Part shown: piece after piece, positions 49,145-59,262 of the stretch
Numbering within the stretch: position 1 is the first letter of the stretch
How the letters are laid out: every line of letters starts with the position of its first letter
The notes under the pieces: model-generated
The model's input: only the letters and a program-made list of their open reading frames with translations
Databases searched by the model: none
Told to the model about the DNA's origin: nothing
DNA from: Pectobacterium atrosepticum
GTDB lineage: Bacteria > Pseudomonadota > Gammaproteobacteria > Enterobacterales > Enterobacteriaceae
Length of the DNA stretch: 64,000 nucleotides
Direction: 5' to 3'
NCBI GenBank assembly: GCA_019056595.1
Contig: CP036163.1
Location: 3,720,001 to 3,784,000, forward strand
Translations under genes and position numbers: made by a program

Positions 49145-50167
49145 ATGAAAAGTATTGTGATACAGCAGCCAAATTCGCTGGTGATTGAGGAGCGCAGTAT
49201 TCCGCAACCGGCGGCAGGTGAAGTTCGAGTAAAGGTGAAGCTGGCGGGCATCTGTGGTTCTGACAGCCATATCTATCGCGGACATAACCCTTTCGCTAAG
49301 TATCCGCGGGTTATCGGGCATGAATTTTTCGGTGTGATTGAGGCGGTTGGTGACGGTGTGGATGCAGCCCGGTTGGGCGAACGCGTCTCGGTTGATCCGG
49401 TGGTGAGTTGCGGCCACTGCTACCCGTGTTCAATCGGCAAGCCGAATGTCTGTACCTCGCTAGTGGTGCTGGGTGTGCATCGTGACGGCGGATTCAGCGA
49501 GTACGCCGCCGTATCTGCGAAGAATGCACACGTCATTCCCGATGAGATTCCCGATGAATTTGCCGTGATGGTGGAGCCTTTTACGATTTCCGCCAACGTG
49601 ACCGCGCAGGTGAAACCGACAGAACAGGATATCGCCCTGATTTATGGCGCAGGGCCGATGGGGTTGACCTCGGTTCAGGTACTGAAAGGCGTGTTCAAAG
49701 TGAAGGAAGTGATCGTCGTAGATCGTATTCCCGAACGTCTGGAGATGGCATTACGTAGCGGGGCGGACAGGGTTATCAACAACGCGTCGCTGTCATTAAA
49801 AGATGAGCTGGAGACGCTGAATATCAAGCCTACGCTGATTATTGATGCAGCCTGCCATCCGTCTATTTTGCAGGAAGCGATTACGATTGCTTCTCCTGCG
49901 GCGCGTATCGCCATCATGGGTTTTTCCAGTGAGCCTTGTCAGATCAGCCAGCAGGGAATCACCAGTAAAGAGATCTCCATCTTCTCATCGCGTTTGAATG
50001 CCAATAAATTCCCTATCGTGATTGAGTGGCTGAAAGAGAAACGTATCGATCCGGCAAAGCTGATCACACACCGATTTGATTATCAGCAGGTGGTACAGGC
50101 GATTGAGGTCTTTGAAAAAGATCAAAAACGCTGCTGCAAAGTCTTACTGACTTTTAATGAAGCATGA
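49145..50167 (+). CDS. rspB: Zinc-dependent sugar-acid/polyol dehydrogenase RspB
   Basis: A 340-residue medium-chain dehydrogenase. Catalytic zinc residues are GICGSD (Cys) and GHEFFGVI (His, Glu); structural zinc Cys are in CGHCYPCSIGKPNVC; the NAD motif is YGAGPMGLTS. Start chosen at ATG 49145 (MKSIVIQQPN, as in E. coli MKSILIEKPN). It lies 29 bp after rspA in the same operon and very likely oxidises a sugar acid related to RspA's substrate. Confidence 0.93.
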   Translation: MKSIVIQQPNSLVIEERSIPQPAAGEVRVKVKLAGICGSDSHIYRGHNPFAKYPRVIGHEFFGVIEAVGDGVDAARLGERVSVDPVVSCGHCYPCSIGKPNVCTSLVVLGVHRDGGFSEYAAVSAKNAHVIPDEIPDEFAVMVEPFTISANVTAQVKPTEQDIALIYGAGPMGLTSVQVLKGVFKVKEVIVVDRIPERLEMALRSGADRVINNASLSLKDELETLNIKPTLIIDAACHPSILQEAITIASPAARIAIMGFSSEPCQISQQGITSKEISIFSSRLNANKFPIVIEWLKEKRIDPAKLITHRFDYQQVVQAIEVFEKDQKRCCKVLLTFNEA

Positions 50168-50336
50168 CGGGTATTAGCAACAAGGTCCATATAAAAGGGA
50201 AACACACTATCGATTACAGAAAACTATAATGATTCCTTTGAAGTAATTATTTCTCTCTTAATCACTCCAGACCATAAATAACGGGCTGGAGTGGATTGCG
50301 ACACCATGATGAACGGTAATTTTATTTACTGTTATT

Positions 50337-50531
50337 TATACCCTAAATAATTCGAGTTGCATGACAAAACGTTAACGTTTTGAACAACGCTCTGCGTTGA
50401 TCCTTTAGGGCAAGGCCCATTTATGGCCTTGTAACGCGGCGACGCAGTGAATCCCCAGGAGCTTACATAAGTAAGTGACTGGGGTGAGCGAGGAAACCAA
50501 CGCACATGCAGCTTGAAGTATGACGGATATA
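50337..50531. repeat. Enlarged ERIC element (195 bp) between rspB and ydfJ
   Basis: ERIC ends and canonical core (GTGAATCCCCAGGAGCTTAC, AGTAAGTGACTGGGGTGAGC). An 80-base insertion at 50361-50440 carries AAAACGTTAACGTTTT, AACGCTCTGCGTT and AAGGCC...GGCCTT hairpins. Reversed, it matches the insertion at 27512-27592. It lies within the rsp operon, which is therefore probably interrupted or processed here. Confidence 0.88.
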
Positions 50532-50561
50532 CCATAATTACAAAACGTCGAGAGTATATAT

Positions 50562-51935
50562 ATGAATAAGCATAAGATAGCATCTGGACAAGATAAGCCT
50601 GCAAGAAGTACCTCTGACTTAGTCAAAGCGGCGGTGTCCGGCTGGCTAGGTACGGCATTAGAATTCATGGATTTCCAGCTGTATTCGCTCGGTGCGGCAC
50701 TGGTCTTTCATGAAATATTCTTTCCTGAACAATCAGCGGCGATGGCGCTGATTCTGGCAATGGGCACCTATGGCGCAGGCTATATTGCTCGTATTGTTGG
50801 TGCCTTTATTTTTGGCCGTATGGGTGACTCCATCGGCAGAAAGAAAGTGCTCTTTATTACCATCACCATGATGGGGATCTGTACCACGTTAATCGGCGTA
50901 CTGCCGACCTATGCACAGATTGGTATTTTCGCGCCGATCTTGCTGGTGACCTTGCGTATCGTGCAGGGGCTGGGGGCGGGCGCGGAGATTTCCGGTGCAG
51001 GCACCATGCTGGCTGAATACGCGCCGAAAGGCAAACGCGGGATTATTTCCTCACTGGTTGCCATGGGCACCAACTGCGGCACGCTCAGCGCTACGGCTAT
51101 CTGGGCCGTGATGTTTTTCACCCTTGAAAGAGAAGAGTTACTGGCATGGGGCTGGCGTGTACCGTTCCTGGCCAGCGTCGTCGTGATGATATTCGCGATC
51201 TGGCTGCGTATGAACCTGAAGGAAAGTCCGGTCTTTGAGAAAGTCAGCAATGATGTCTCCGGTACTGAAGATCCGTCATCTGCTCTGGTGGTTGAGCAAA
51301 GCGAGCAAAAATCCATCTTGTCGATGTTCAAAAGCAAAGCGTTTTGGCTGGCAGTCGGGTTGCGTTTCGGTCAGGCGGGAAATTCAGGATTAATTCAGAC
51401 CTTCCTGGCAGGGTATTTGGTTCAAACGCTGTTGTTCGAGAAGTATATTCCGACAGATGCATTGATGATCAGTTCTATTATAGGTTTTATCACCATTCCA
51501 TTCTTAGGATGGCTCTCGGATAAAGTCGGTCGTCGCATACCTTATATTATTCTTAATATCTCGGCGATATTGTTAGCCTACCCTATGCTCTCTCTCATCG
51601 TTGATAAAGAGAATAGCGTGAATGTCATTATCGTCAGCATTATCATTATTCATAACTTTGCGGTACTGGGATTATTTGCGCTGGAGAATATCACTCTGGC
51701 AGAAATGTTCGGCGGACGTAGCCGCTTTACGCAAATGGCGATTGCCAAAGAAACCGGTGGTTTAGTTGCCGTTGGTTTTGGTCCGGTATTAGCGGGTATT
51801 TTCTGCAATATGACCGGTTCCTGGTGGCCTATTGTTGTGATGCTGATTGTCTATTCCGTAATTGGTTTATTCGCGGCTATCTGCATGCCGGAAGTCAAAG
51901 ATCGCGATTTAGATGAATTAGAAGACGCAGCATAA
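50562..51935 (+). CDS. ydfJ: MFS transporter of the metabolite:H+ symporter family (YdfJ-like)
   Basis: A 457-residue 12-helix transporter. The MHS-family signs include LGTALEFMDFQLYS at the first helix and FGRMGDSIGRKKVLF (motif A), with QGLGAGAEISGAGTML near helix 4. In E. coli ydfJ sits in rspAB-ydfJ-ydfI. It most likely takes up the sugar acid that RspA, RspB and YdfI degrade. The 394-base gap before it is largely an ERIC element, so it may have its own promoter. Confidence 0.85.
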   Translation: MNKHKIASGQDKPARSTSDLVKAAVSGWLGTALEFMDFQLYSLGAALVFHEIFFPEQSAAMALILAMGTYGAGYIARIVGAFIFGRMGDSIGRKKVLFITITMMGICTTLIGVLPTYAQIGIFAPILLVTLRIVQGLGAGAEISGAGTMLAEYAPKGKRGIISSLVAMGTNCGTLSATAIWAVMFFTLEREELLAWGWRVPFLASVVVMIFAIWLRMNLKESPVFEKVSNDVSGTEDPSSALVVEQSEQKSILSMFKSKAFWLAVGLRFGQAGNSGLIQTFLAGYLVQTLLFEKYIPTDALMISSIIGFITIPFLGWLSDKVGRRIPYIILNISAILLAYPMLSLIVDKENSVNVIIVSIIIIHNFAVLGLFALENITLAEMFGGRSRFTQMAIAKETGGLVAVGFGPVLAGIFCNMTGSWWPIVVMLIVYSVIGLFAAICMPEVKDRDLDELEDAA

Positions 51936-51952
51936 CGTTCAGATTGTCATTG

Positions 51953-52005
51953 TTCGAGTTGCAGGGCGTTGACCTTTCTGCAACTCGAATTATTTAGGGC
52001 GTAGA
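51953..52005. repeat. Partial ERIC end forming a hairpin between ydfJ and ydfI
   Basis: TTCGAGTTGCAG (51953-51964) and CTGCAACTCGAA (51979-51990) pair perfectly over 12 bp and are followed by TTATTTAGGGCGTAG, an ERIC end. It may terminate or stabilise ydfJ mRNA. Confidence 0.65.
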
Positions 52006-52037
52006 CGTATTTTTTGAATCACCTATCAGGGATAACG

Positions 52038-53504
52038 ATGAGTATTAATAAGTTTTCTACTCTTAAACCGCAGGTTGTGGTGCCGCGTTACGACCGCAGC
52101 CAGCTAAAAACGCGTATTGCGCATATTGGCTTTGGCGCATTCCACCGAGCGCATCAGGCGGTCTGTGCCGATAAACTGGCAGCAGAGCAAGGCAGCGACT
52201 GGGGTTATTGCGAAATTAATCTGATTGGCGGCGAGCAGCAGATCGAGGCCATTCGCCAGCAGGATTTACTGTGGTCGGTTTCCGAAATGGCGGATAGCGG
52301 CTGGAATAGTCGGGTCATCGGCGTGGCGACGACTGCGCTGCATGCGGAAGTCGAAGGTATTGAGGCGGTGCTGGAAGCGTTAAGCGCACCGGATATCGCC
52401 ATCGTGTCGATTACCGTAACGGAGAAAGGCTATTGCCATCATCCCGCTACCGGACAGTTGAATATCGAACATCCGCTGATTTGCCACGATCTGGCGTTAC
52501 CCGCAGAACCACGCTCCCTGCCCGGTGTGATTCTGGCTGCCATCAAACGCAGACGAGAACGCCAGCTACCGGCATTCAGCGTGATGTCCTGCGATAATAT
52601 GCCGGAAAACGGACACGTTACGCGCAACGTTATCGTGCAACTGGCTGAACAGCAGGATGTCGGACTGGCGCGTTGGATTGAACAGCACGTCACCTTTCCC
52701 TCCACCATGGTGGACCGTATTGTCCCCGCCATTACCGACGAAACGCTGGAGACGATCCAAGGGCAACTGGGCGTCGCCGATCCGGCTGGGGTCGCCTGTG
52801 AGCCGTTCTTCCAGTGGGTGATTGAAGATAACTTCGTTAACGGTCGCCCCGCGTGGGAAAAGACTGGCGCGGAGCTGGTACAGGATGTGCTGCCGTTTGA
52901 GGAAATGAAGCTGCGCATGCTTAACGGTAGCCACTCGTTTCTGGCGTATCTCGGCTATCTTGCTGGCTATCAGCATATCAGCGAGTGCATGCAGGACAGC
53001 GCGCTGGTCGCGGCAGCGCACCATTTGATGCTGCGTGAACAGGCACCGACGCTGCGTACGCAGGGTGTCGATCTTGCCGCCTATGCCGGTGCGTTGCTTG
53101 ATCGCTATCGTAACCGTGCGTTAAAACATCGTACCTGGCAGATTGCGATGGACGGTTCGCAAAAACTGCCGCAGCGGATGCTGGATTCGATCCGCTGGCA
53201 TTTGGCGAACGGTAGCCGTTTTGATGCGCTGGCGCTTGGCGTGGCGGGATGGATGCGCTATGTCGGCGGTGTAGATGAGCAAGGGCAACCGATTGAAATC
53301 AGCGATCCGCTAAAAGAAACGATCGCTGAAACGGTGCAAAACAGTATGGAAGGGGAAAGCCGTGTCGTTGCATTGCTGGCGCTGACGGCAATTTTCGGTG
53401 AGGATTTACCGCAGAATCCCGCTTTTGTGGAAGCTGTGACGCAGCACTATTTATCGCTGTTGGTTAACGGTGTGAAAGGAACGTTGCAGGCGGCAGACTG
53501 GTAG
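52038..53504 (+). CDS. ydfI: Mannitol dehydrogenase-family mannonate oxidoreductase (YdfI-like)
   Basis: A 488-residue long-chain NAD-dependent polyol/hexuronate reductase. The Rossmann motif [12 protein letters not shown] is at about 28-39, with family segments [11 protein letters not shown] and [17 protein letters not shown] (catalytic region). It belongs with UxuB and YdfI, interconverting mannonate and fructuronate. ATG 52038 follows an AGGGAT site; a TTG at 52014 is less likely. It co-occurs with rspAB and ydfJ as in E. coli. Confidence 0.88.
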   Translation: MSINKFSTLKPQVVVPRYDRSQLKTRIAHIGFGAFHRAHQAVCADKLAAEQGSDWGYCEINLIGGEQQIEAIRQQDLLWSVSEMADSGWNSRVIGVATTALHAEVEGIEAVLEALSAPDIAIVSITVTEKGYCHHPATGQLNIEHPLICHDLALPAEPRSLPGVILAAIKRRRERQLPAFSVMSCDNMPENGHVTRNVIVQLAEQQDVGLARWIEQHVTFPSTMVDRIVPAITDETLETIQGQLGVADPAGVACEPFFQWVIEDNFVNGRPAWEKTGAELVQDVLPFEEMKLRMLNGSHSFLAYLGYLAGYQHISECMQDSALVAAAHHLMLREQAPTLRTQGVDLAAYAGALLDRYRNRALKHRTWQIAMDGSQKLPQRMLDSIRWHLANGSRFDALALGVAGWMRYVGGVDEQGQPIEISDPLKETIAETVQNSMEGESRVVALLALTAIFGEDLPQNPAFVEAVTQHYLSLLVNGVKGTLQAADW

Positions 53505-53594
53505 GATGAAAAGCGCGGCGGGTTCGGTAACACTGACACTCGCTGCGCTAAGCGTGTATCATAAGCGGTAAATTTCTTGGCTAAGCACAGCGGC

Positions 53595-54281
53595 ATGGAT
53601 ACCTCTTTTCAGATCAACAACAGCGAACCAGTCAACCAGCAAATTTATCGCGTACTGCGCAAAGACATTGTGGAATGCAATATTCCGCCGGGTAAACTGC
53701 TGTCTGAAAAAGAAATCTCTGTGCGTTTTGATGTTTCTCGCCAGCCGGTCAGAGAGGCCTTTATCAAGCTGGCCGAGGCCGGACTGGTGCAGATCATGCC
53801 CCAGCGCGGCACGTTTGTGATGAAGATCTCTGAGCAGCGCGTGGCGGATGCCCGCTTTATCCGTCAGGCACTGGAATGCGCCATTGTGCGCCGTGCAGCC
53901 GAAATGGTGACGGATGAGCAACTCTTGACGCTAGAGCACAACTTACGCCGTCAGGAACTGGCCGCGCAGAATGAACAGGTTCGCGAGTTTCTTAGCCTCG
54001 ATGACAGCTTCCATCAACTTCTGACGCAGATTGCCAACTGTCCGCTGGCGTGGGAAACCATCGAATCGATCAAAGCGACGATGGACCGCGTGCGTTTTCT
54101 CAGCCTGAGTCAGGTTTCACCCCCGCCAAGCCTAATCCAACAGCACTACCTGATTTTTAGCGCCCTGAAAGCGCGCGATCCCGATGCGGCGGAAAAAGCG
54201 ATCCGTGAGCATTTACAGGAAATGATCTATTCGATCACGCCGATTGCACAGCAGAATAGCGACTGGTTCGAGCACGCCTGA
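53595..54281 (+). CDS. rspR: GntR/FadR-family repressor RspR (YdfH-like)
   Basis: A 228-residue regulator: N-terminal winged helix ([39 protein letters not shown]) and C-terminal helical FCD domain with metal or effector His residues ([16 protein letters not shown]). It is close to E. coli RspR, which represses rspAB. ATG 53595 ([12 protein letters not shown]) is chosen over a TTG at 53577. Last gene in the rsp cluster. Confidence 0.88.
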   Translation: MDTSFQINNSEPVNQQIYRVLRKDIVECNIPPGKLLSEKEISVRFDVSRQPVREAFIKLAEAGLVQIMPQRGTFVMKISEQRVADARFIRQALECAIVRRAAEMVTDEQLLTLEHNLRRQELAAQNEQVREFLSLDDSFHQLLTQIANCPLAWETIESIKATMDRVRFLSLSQVSPPPSLIQQHYLIFSALKARDPDAAEKAIREHLQEMIYSITPIAQQNSDWFEHA

Positions 54282-54441
54282 GCGGGTATTGCGATATCCC
54301 GATCGCTATAGGTCAGCCGATCGGTAATATCGTAAGCGATGGTGCTAAATACGCCATTTGCTGGGGTTGAACGTTGAGGAAGCGCGCTCTCTGCGAGATG
54401 TCCCGAGAAAATAATCGACACAGATTTTGAGAGTGTGATGA

Positions 54442-55377
54442 TCATACTGCACTAAGGTTACTGCCAGACGGGGATAGACCCTTGCTCAGAATATCGAGGA
54501 ATGCACTGATTCTGGGAATGGTCTGTCTGCTTTTTTGCCATGCAAGATTAATCGGTAGCCCCTCAGTGGTTAGTTCTGGCAGAACTTCTACCAGCGTTCC
54601 TTTATCGAGTTGCTGTTTAATCAGCCATGAAGGAAGCTGCGCAATTCCAAGTCCTGCCAAAACGGCGGTGACCTGCCCTTCGCCGTCCCCAATCGCAATC
54701 CGCGCCGGAAATGCTTTTCTTTCCGTATCATGAGGCTGCCCCCCAGAGAAATGCCAGGGGGTGGTCATGCTATTATTTTCTGCATAAACGATGCAGGCAT
54801 GTTGCTCCAGATCTTGCCTGTTCTTTGGTTGGCCATTTTTAAGCAAATAGGAAGGAGATGCGCAAAAAATTTGTTGTTGAACACCTAAATATCGATGCCC
54901 TAACGTATTTGACCATATATTAGAACCTCCGATTCTAACGATGATATCAATACCCTCAACCACAGGGTCAACAAAACGGTCGGAGAAGGTAATATGCGGG
55001 GTCAGCAGGGGATGTTTTTCAATGAAATTAAGGATAACGGGTAGAACATGCAAGCGTCCGAAGGACGCTGGTAAATCGATCCGCACTTTCCCTCGAGGGT
55101 CTGTCGTTTCAGACTGCATCGCAAGTTCCGCTTCTTCCAAATCCGCCAGCACGCTGGTGCAGGTGCGATAAAACGCGACACCGGAATCCGACAGTGACAA
55201 GCGTCGCGTCGTTCTATCAAATAACCTGACTTGTAGCCGACTTTCCAGTCTGGCTATCCCTTTACTGACTGCTGAACTGGTTAAATTCATTTTTTCTGCT
55301 GCCGCGGTAAAGCTCCCTACATCGGCAACGCAGACAAACAAATCAATCCCCTTTAAACGTTCTGAAGAGTACATCAT
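54442..55377 (-). CDS. LysR-family regulator divergent from an NmrA-like gene
   Basis: A 311-residue LysR protein with helix-turn-helix FTAAAEKMNLTSSAVSKGIARLE (about 22-45) and effector domain of the CrgA/DmlR-like group (FDRTTRRLSLSDSG). Adjacent ATG codons at 55377 and 55374 both fit. Its divergence from the NmrA-family gene suggests it controls that gene. The two form a small independent module of a type often seen in enterobacteria, sensing quinones or electrophiles. Confidence 0.83.
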   Translation of the reverse strand: MMYSSERLKGIDLFVCVADVGSFTAAAEKMNLTSSAVSKGIARLESRLQVRLFDRTTRRLSLSDSGVAFYRTCTSVLADLEEAELAMQSETTDPRGKVRIDLPASFGRLHVLPVILNFIEKHPLLTPHITFSDRFVDPVVEGIDIIVRIGGSNIWSNTLGHRYLGVQQQIFCASPSYLLKNGQPKNRQDLEQHACIVYAENNSMTTPWHFSGGQPHDTERKAFPARIAIGDGEGQVTAVLAGLGIAQLPSWLIKQQLDKGTLVEVLPELTTEGLPINLAWQKSRQTIPRISAFLDILSKGLSPSGSNLSAV

Positions 55378-55503
55378 GAACCTTATTGATGAATTAAATT
55401 CCCGTCAATTTGTATTTTATAACGCAAATACGAAATAAATTCACAGTAAACTCACTGATATCAACGCGACTTGATCATCCTTTTTGAAAAAATAGAGGCA
55501 GCC

Positions 55504-56394
55504 ATGATGAATACGAAAAAAACAACCATCCTTATTACGGGGGCGACGGGTCAGATCGGCGGAGATACTTTACGTAACCTTTTGACCGATGACTCGATTA
55601 CTGTTGTTGCAGCAGTAAGATCGCCAGCTAAAGCAAAAGCGTTCGAGGAGAAAGGGATCCGTACCGTGATCCTTGATTTCGACAAAGTTGAAACACTGGC
55701 TCCAGCTATGGAAGGGATCGATCGCGCTTTTCTGGTTACTGGATATACCGTGGATATGTTACGTCAGAGCAAAGTATTTCTTGATGAAGCAAAAAACATG
55801 GGTATTCGCCATATCGTACATTTGGGAGCCTGTGGCCGTGACGATAGCACTGTGGCACATTGGGTTTGGCATCAATACATAGAGCGCTATATTGAATGGT
55901 CCGGTTTCTCTTTTACACATTTACGTCCGGAAACGTTTATGCAGAATCTCCTAAGTTACGATGGCACTAAGGCCATTAAAAATGGAGTAATTCAACAATA
56001 TACAGGCGATGCACCATTCAGTTGGGTAGATGGCGAAGATGTCGCACTGGCTGCCGCACAGGCTCTTTTACATCCAGATAAACACGGTGGGAAGACTTAC
56101 CGTTTAGGTTATGACGCCAAATCTTATGGTGAAATAGCCGCGATTATGACTGAGATTCTCGGTCAGCCATTCAGCTATGAAGCCCTTGATCCGACACTGT
56201 TTCTTGAAAAAATGCGGGAAGCAGGTGCTGAAATGGCTTATATGCATTGTGTTTACGATAATTTCCGTAGGGTTGCTGCCAGAGATATTCCTGGCGTCGA
56301 TGATACATTCGATAATTTCCCTAGTATTGTCGGTAAAGAACCCGTTCGCTGGAGAGAATTTATCGAAAGGCACAGAGATGCTTTCGCTTACTAA
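55504..56394 (+). CDS. NmrA-family NAD(P)-binding protein
   Basis: A 296-residue atypical short-chain dehydrogenase: Rossmann motif ITGATGQIGGDTL (about 10-22), VRSPAKAKAF cofactor-discriminating loop, and LRPETFMQNLL typical of the NmrA/QOR2-like group. Such proteins bind NADP and may act as quinone reductases or redox sensors. ATG 55504 or 55507 both follow a GAGG site; an upstream ATG-type start at 55471 is less likely. Substrate unknown. Confidence 0.82.
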   Translation: MMNTKKTTILITGATGQIGGDTLRNLLTDDSITVVAAVRSPAKAKAFEEKGIRTVILDFDKVETLAPAMEGIDRAFLVTGYTVDMLRQSKVFLDEAKNMGIRHIVHLGACGRDDSTVAHWVWHQYIERYIEWSGFSFTHLRPETFMQNLLSYDGTKAIKNGVIQQYTGDAPFSWVDGEDVALAAAQALLHPDKHGGKTYRLGYDAKSYGEIAAIMTEILGQPFSYEALDPTLFLEKMREAGAEMAYMHCVYDNFRRVAARDIPGVDDTFDNFPSIVGKEPVRWREFIERHRDAFAY

Positions 56395-56484
56395 GCGGTA
56401 TTAAATCATAAGACCATATTTGTTTTCGGAGATAGGGTTTTTTGATAACCCAGCTCTATTCGAGTACGCCTTAGTGGCTGAATT

Positions 56485-56524
56485 ATGGCTTCCACCTTTG
56501 GTGCGATCCTCCGGTGGAGGCCAT
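56485..56524. terminator. Hairpin between convergent NmrA and phytase-like genes
   Basis: ATGGCTTCCACC (56485-56496) and GGTGGAGGCCAT (56513-56524) pair over 12 bp with one wobble. Flanking T-runs are weak. Confidence 0.4.
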
Positions 56525-56532
56525 GCTAAAAG

Positions 56533-57894
56533 CTATTTCAGCGGCTGCGCCAATTTAATTAACCACAGCTCGTTATCGGCTTCTGGTTTCTGCAACGGTT
56601 TGATTTCCAACGTCGTATCGACCGACTTTCCGTCTCGCGTGAGTTTTCCATCGGCAGCGACCTGATAGTCGTCCGCTTTGTCTTTTGCTTTCATGGGAGA
56701 GTGCAGCACGGATTGCAGACCAAAGTCGTTGTCGTTGATGATGGCCAGCGTTTGTTTATCTACCAGCGCCAGACCTTCCACTTTCTCCTGCTGCCAGCCG
56801 AGCTTACGTAGGTCAACCAACTCCTGCTTGTGCGCCAGCGTAATACCGCGTTTCTCCAACTGAGCGAGATCGTCAAATTCCGGCGATTTACCGTCGGCAT
56901 CAAATGGCGTCAGGTCGCTTGCTTTGCTTAGATCGACCAGATAGATGCGGTTCTGCATCTGTTTGTCTTTATCCGTACCTTGCTCGACCAGCAGAATGCG
57001 CTGATTGTCCAGTGCGACGATATCGCCGATCTTGGCATCCTTCGCTTTCTTATAGCTGTCGATGTTGATGGGATAACCCAGCATGCGGCTGGTTTGGGTT
57101 TCCGGATTAAACATCACCAGACGCGTAAACTGCGCTTTGTTTTTACTTTTGCCGTCGATATCCAGCGTACTTTGCACGGCCATGACGATGGTGCCGTCCG
57201 GCAGGCGAGTCAGCCCTTCAAAGCCCCGATTCGGCTGACGCCACTTGATGATATTCGGTAAGCCGCTGGCAACCGAGTGCTCATTGCCCGCAGGCGTTGG
57301 CCCGAATTTTTGCAGGATCTTGCCGCTGGCATCAGCGTGGATCAGGAACGGGCCGTATTCGTCACACAGCCAGAAGCCGCCTTTGCCATCCGGCGTAATC
57401 CCTTCGGTGTCGAGTCCACGCTGGCTGGTGCGGAGCGGTTGCAGGGCGTCATTCAGCGCCACTTCATTGGTGGCGCCAATAAAGTCTGCTGGCAGCGGTA
57501 AGCCAGTGATGTTGCCCTCTGCATCGTGCAGCGAGCGAGGGTTTATGGCTTCGGCCGCTTTCGCGCTGACCCGAATGTCCATCATCAGCGGCGCGTAGTC
57601 GGGGCTGGCGAAGATCTTGGCGTCTTTCTCGCCGACCAGCGGTGCATCGGCATTTGGGCCACGATCGGTGACGGTGGTGAACATCAGGTCATCACCCTGT
57701 TTGCCGGTGAAATAGAGGCCAGAGCCAATGCCGACAGGCAGACCGTTGGGAAAGTTTTTGGCAAATTTGCCCTGATACGGAACATGATCCCCAGCCGGGA
57801 AGGTGACGACATAGCGCGTCACTTTTTCTCTTTCGGCCTGGGCGCTGAACGGCAGAAATCCGGCAACCAGCAGTGCTAACAACGTGTGTTTCAT
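56533..57894 (-). CDS. Exported phytase-like/esterase-like beta-propeller protein
   Basis: A 453-residue periplasmic protein. MKHTLLALLVAGFLPFSAQA is a Sec signal; the mature chain belongs to the esterase-like activity of phytase family (PF13449 type), with TVTDRGPNADAP, LDTEGITPDGKGGFWLCDEYGP and NRGFEGLTRLPDGT. ATG 57894 follows GGGGA. It ends a TonB-system operon, 33 bp after a phospholipase D-like gene, suggesting cooperation in phosphate or lipid-ester scavenging. True phytase activity is not assured. Confidence 0.8.
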   Translation of the reverse strand: MKHTLLALLVAGFLPFSAQAEREKVTRYVVTFPAGDHVPYQGKFAKNFPNGLPVGIGSGLYFTGKQGDDLMFTTVTDRGPNADAPLVGEKDAKIFASPDYAPLMMDIRVSAKAAEAINPRSLHDAEGNITGLPLPADFIGATNEVALNDALQPLRTSQRGLDTEGITPDGKGGFWLCDEYGPFLIHADASGKILQKFGPTPAGNEHSVASGLPNIIKWRQPNRGFEGLTRLPDGTIVMAVQSTLDIDGKSKNKAQFTRLVMFNPETQTSRMLGYPINIDSYKKAKDAKIGDIVALDNQRILLVEQGTDKDKQMQNRIYLVDLSKASDLTPFDADGKSPEFDDLAQLEKRGITLAHKQELVDLRKLGWQQEKVEGLALVDKQTLAIINDNDFGLQSVLHSPMKAKDKADDYQVAADGKLTRDGKSVDTTLEIKPLQKPEADNELWLIKLAQPLK

Positions 57895-57927
57895 GCTATT
57901 CCCCATCAAATGTCATTCTGGTGGTGG

Positions 57928-59262
57928 CTACGGCGCGGTGACCGTGCCGCCTGTCGTGGATGAAGCGGTGTTTTCTTGCTCTTTCTCTTTCACGCCGCCC
58001 GGATTGGGCTGCGGGTAATCATAATCAATACGCAGAGGATGCGCGTACGCACTGTTCCACAGTTGTGTATAGAGCAGGTCTACCCGCTGCGCCATCGCTG
58101 GGTTCTGAATCACCATCTCTAGATTACGCGAGTTATCCAGATAGCCACCGCTCCAGTTGCTGGTGCCGATCCAGGTTTTCGTGCCGTCGATGGTCATGAT
58201 CTTACTGTGGATCACGCGGGCAAAAGGGATGAAGCCGCTGCTGACTTGCGGTATCGACACCGTTTTTATCTGGATGTTGGGTAGCAATGCCAGACTTTTC
58301 AGGTAGGCGATATTCGGCATTTTGGTGCTCCATTCGGACACCATCAGCTCTACCTGTACGCCGCGTGCGGCGGCGGTGCGAATCGCGTTATCGATAACCG
58401 CATAGAACGGGCGCGTTTTATCGGGGCCGTAGGAGAGCGGGACATAATCCATCACCTGAATGCGAACCTGCTGCTGGGCTTCCGCCAGCAGACGAGGGAG
58501 TTCTTCTTCTGAATCCATCACGCCAGCGGGATTAAACGCTTTGGGGCTGGCAACCAGATAGTTGCCTGAACGGTCAACGGCATCCGTCGATGCGGGTAGC
58601 GGTGGAACGGTTTCTCCGTTGCTCAGTCGCGCCTGTGCCTGCCAGTCTTGTTCAAAAATGGTGCTAATTTGATTCACCACGCGTGGGTCGTCGATCAATA
58701 ACCCCGTTTCGTGAATGTGCTCCAGCGCTCGCCAATCAAGATTCTGGCTACCCATGTAAGCCTGTTTGCCATCAACCAGCAGGTATTTGGCATGCAGAAT
58801 CCCGCCGCTCAGGCGTTCAAAGGGAATCACGCGCAGTTCCAGATTCGGGATGGTTTTGAGCTGATCCAGCGTGTCCTGTGTGGAAATTTTTAGCCCTTTT
58901 TCTTCGAGCAGCAGACGGATTCGCACGCCGCGTTCTCCGGCGGCACGCAGATGCTGTAAAACGCTATCGAGGCGTGTTCCTGCCTGATTAGCGACATAGA
59001 ATTGGCCCAGTTCAATCGTGTGCTGGGCGTTATCAAACAGCGATATCCACACCGCATCGCTCGGGCGTAAATCGGGGGTGGTCAGCGTGGTTTCCATCGG
59101 GGCGTCATAGACGAGCTCATAGCCGGGAATTTTATAGCCGAGAGCGTTGGAGTCGGCATAGGCTGACGCACTTACAATAAGCAATACGCCTCCTGTCAGC
59201 AGCGTGTTGATGCAATGCTTCCAGCGTTGCCCCGGATACGTGAAACCACCACGATTAAGCAT
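57928..59262 (-). CDS. Exported phospholipase D-like protein with two HKD motifs
   Basis: A 444-residue protein: signal peptide (about 18-36, cleavage near AYA-DS) and two PLD catalytic motifs, HAKYLLVDGKQAYMGSQNLD (about 157) and HSKIMTIDGTKTWIGTSNWS (about 350), both with His, Lys and Asp intact. It could cleave phospholipids or another phosphodiester in the periplasm or outside. It overlaps exbB by 8 bases, so it is tied to the TonB system genes. The C-terminal tail is Gly/Thr-rich and unstructured. Exported nuclease activity is an alternative. Confidence 0.85.
   Translation of the reverse strand: MLNRGGFTYPGQRWKHCINTLLTGGVLLIVSASAYADSNALGYKIPGYELVYDAPMETTLTTPDLRPSDAVWISLFDNAQHTIELGQFYVANQAGTRLDSVLQHLRAAGERGVRIRLLLEEKGLKISTQDTLDQLKTIPNLELRVIPFERLSGGILHAKYLLVDGKQAYMGSQNLDWRALEHIHETGLLIDDPRVVNQISTIFEQDWQAQARLSNGETVPPLPASTDAVDRSGNYLVASPKAFNPAGVMDSEEELPRLLAEAQQQVRIQVMDYVPLSYGPDKTRPFYAVIDNAIRTAAARGVQVELMVSEWSTKMPNIAYLKSLALLPNIQIKTVSIPQVSSGFIPFARVIHSKIMTIDGTKTWIGTSNWSGGYLDNSRNLEMVIQNPAMAQRVDLLYTQLWNSAYAHPLRIDYDYPQPNPGGVKEKEQENTASSTTGGTVTAP

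Noticed and set aside
54227-54445. 72-residue minus-strand frame between rspR and the LysR gene
   Set aside because: No recognisable domain; it overlaps the end of rspR and I cannot support it as a gene.
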